58,000 bases of DNA from assembly GCF_030272615.1 (NCBI RefSeq), contig NC_081411.1, positions 184,994,449-185,052,448 on the forward strand, in the 5' to 3' direction. The DNA comes from Cryptomeria japonica. Lineage: Eukaryota > Streptophyta > Pinopsida > Cupressales > Cupressaceae. The notes under the pieces are model-generated. The model did no database searches, was not told the origin of the DNA, and saw only the letters and a list, made by a program, of their open reading frames with translations. Shown one piece after another: positions 56,802-58,000 of this stretch (position 1 is its first letter; each line of letters begins with the position of its first letter). The translations under genes were made by a program, and so were the position numbers.

Positions 56802-58000
56802 CTAATTTGAAATACATGCACCTAACTCGGTAGGTAAGGTGCTTTCTTCATCTGAAATAATTTCCTTCTTTTTCCAAATCATCTTGAATTTTTCTTTTAT
56901 CTCTTGAGTTTCTCTTCTAGGTTGATCTCTGCAATCTCCAGCTAGATGTCCAACTTTGTGACAATGAAAACATGCTATACCAAGATTTCTCCATGATCTT
57001 TGGTTGTTCATTCCAAACCTTATAAAACAGTTGGCACTAATATGTCCATATCTTCCACAACATTCGCACCATATCCTTGTATTGTAATCCCATGGTACTG
57101 TTGCATATTGTCGGTAAGGATATGTGTGAGTTCGGTAACCTCTAGTGTTTGCTTGGTGTGGATACCACATGTAGTTCTTTTGCTTAGACCAGCACTTCTC
57201 GGTACTATGTCCATATCTATTGCAGTTTTTACAAAACCCTTTGAATGCTGCATTCTGATAGTTGTTAACAAACTTTGTCCTACATTGATTAGATGTGTGA
57301 CCATATTTATTGTAATTGTAACACTATCCATTGGGCTTAGTGATATTCGGTTGCGTACCTTTTCTGATCTGGCATATGTTTGTAGTATGACCTTGATTTC
57401 CACAGTAATAGCAAATAGGCTTCTTCCTTTTGGTTTTATTCCTATTTCCAGCTTGCTTTGATGATTCTCCTCTCTCAGTAGTATGAATTCCTTTCTCGGT
57501 TGATTATTTTCCTTTGTAACTGAGTCCTCCTTCTTTGTAGGGTCTTCTTCTATTCAGTTTCTCATCAAACATCTTTTATGCTTCATAATTTTTCTCCAAT
57601 GTTTCTTTGGATTTCTTATCTATTTCAAGTTCACCAATCAACCTTGATACTTCAAGTTTCAATGATTGATTTTCATCATTCTTTAGAATTGCTTCATGAT
57701 GTGCATAACCTAGTTGATCTGTCATATTTTGTTGAATCCCAGTCAATCTTATGATTTCATCATCCTTATCAAATACTAGAGCTTCAAGTTGGTGTTTCTC
57801 TCTTTGTAGATCTCTCGCTTTATCCTTAGCTATCCTTAATGCATCTAGATTTTTCAGTCACTTGTGTACTAAAATGTTCATGTTCCCTTTTCATTGCTTT
57901 TAGTTGATCAGCCAATGCTTTGTTCTTTTCTTTCAACATTCCAATCATTTCTTCAGTCTCTTCAGATAAACTATTCTCAGATGATGTCTCAATTTGTTCC
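56802..58000 (-). pseudogene. Element B gag-like ORF: coiled coil and five CCHC zinc knuckles (N-terminus outside window)
   Basis: From the right edge the minus frames give a coiled coil (MIGMLKEKNKALADQLKAM, SLKLEVSRLIGELEIDKKS), a basic linker, and five knuckles in order: CYYCGNQGHTTNIC, CYNYNKYGHTSNQC (second Cys is Tyr), CKNCNRYGHSTEKC, CECCGRYGHISANC and CFHCHKVGHLAGDC. Four of five keep all C-C-H-C ligands. The last 122 residues form the open frame 56802-57170; frame changes and stops, including a TAG before the second knuckle, split the rest. Copia gag usually has one or two knuckles, so five is unusual and suggests strong RNA or DNA binding. Confidence 0.8.

Larger units (their letters stand above)
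51360..58000 (-). mobile_element. Element B: second pol-less copia-type LTR retrotransposon, right end outside window
   Basis: The minus-strand layout matches element A: gag-like coiled coil and zinc knuckles (56802-58000), spacer, ORF2 (54094-56282), charged C-terminal region (52920-54090), PPT (52534-52545) and a 1174-bp 3' LTR (51360-52533). No protease, integrase, RT or RNase H is seen, though the 5' part is missing. The LTR length and layout match A (1170 bp), but sequences have diverged strongly, so this is a related subfamily, not a recent copy. It is inserted in LTR X. Confidence 0.85.

Noticed and set aside
57020-57403. 127-residue minus frame overlapping the zinc-knuckle region
   Set aside because: The CCHC knuckles read in another frame over the same bases; this frame has no motif.

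Overview
This window is repeat-dominated nuclear DNA of a seed plant. The organism is inferred from the transposon families (Ty1/copia and Ty3/gypsy LTR elements with plant-type initiator-Met PBS, a CACTA element with Transposase_21, DUF4218 and DUF4216) and from PLS-type PPR modules whose wording resembles conifer PPR arrays. A gymnosperm, probably a conifer, is the best guess. No clearly functional host gene is present; nearly every coding region carries stops or frameshifts.

Left stack (1-21450). A Ty3/gypsy element on the minus strand (gypsy 1, 6692-21450) is the host. Element A, a pol-less LTR element (<1-6691), is inserted in its integrase end. A Ty1/copia element (about 10731-18363) is inserted between the protease and G-patch-like parts. 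A 1617-bp solo LTR (13733-15349) with a perfect GAGTC duplication is inserted in the copia element, so the stack is three levels deep.

Middle (21450-32640). A three-module PPR pseudogene (minus) and an intronless, broken copy of the splicing factor CWC22 (plus) are the only host-gene-like sequences. They are followed by anonymous DNA split by a 3.9-kb solo-LTR-like unit (27821-31723) that begins with a perfect palindrome and holds a GC-rich island of CCACAGTGG hairpins.

CACTA region (32640-41960, plus). A multi-exon TNP2-type transposase gene ends in an Asp-rich tail encoded by GAT microsatellites. It is followed by a small two-exon gene with a SET domain, then by a multi-exon gene with a Transposase_24 (En/Spm TnpA-like) region. 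The SET-domain gene between the two transposase genes is one of the two most interesting features here.

Right stack (43950-58000). Gypsy 2 (plus) has a decayed pol, a 2.4-kb non-coding 3' region, a PPT and the start of its 3' LTR. That LTR is cut at 50435 by a copia-type LTR (X), which is itself cut at 51360 by element B, a second pol-less LTR element that runs off the window.

Elements A and B are relatives. Each has LTRs of about 1.17 kb, a coiled-coil plus multi-zinc-knuckle gag-like ORF, a spacer of about 0.5 kb, a long second ORF of unknown function with its own ATG, a charged tail region and a PPT, with no protease, integrase or reverse transcriptase. Their LTRs share boxes with the copia LTR, suggesting mobilisation in trans. 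This pol-less family with a conserved unknown ORF2 is the other main candidate for something undescribed.
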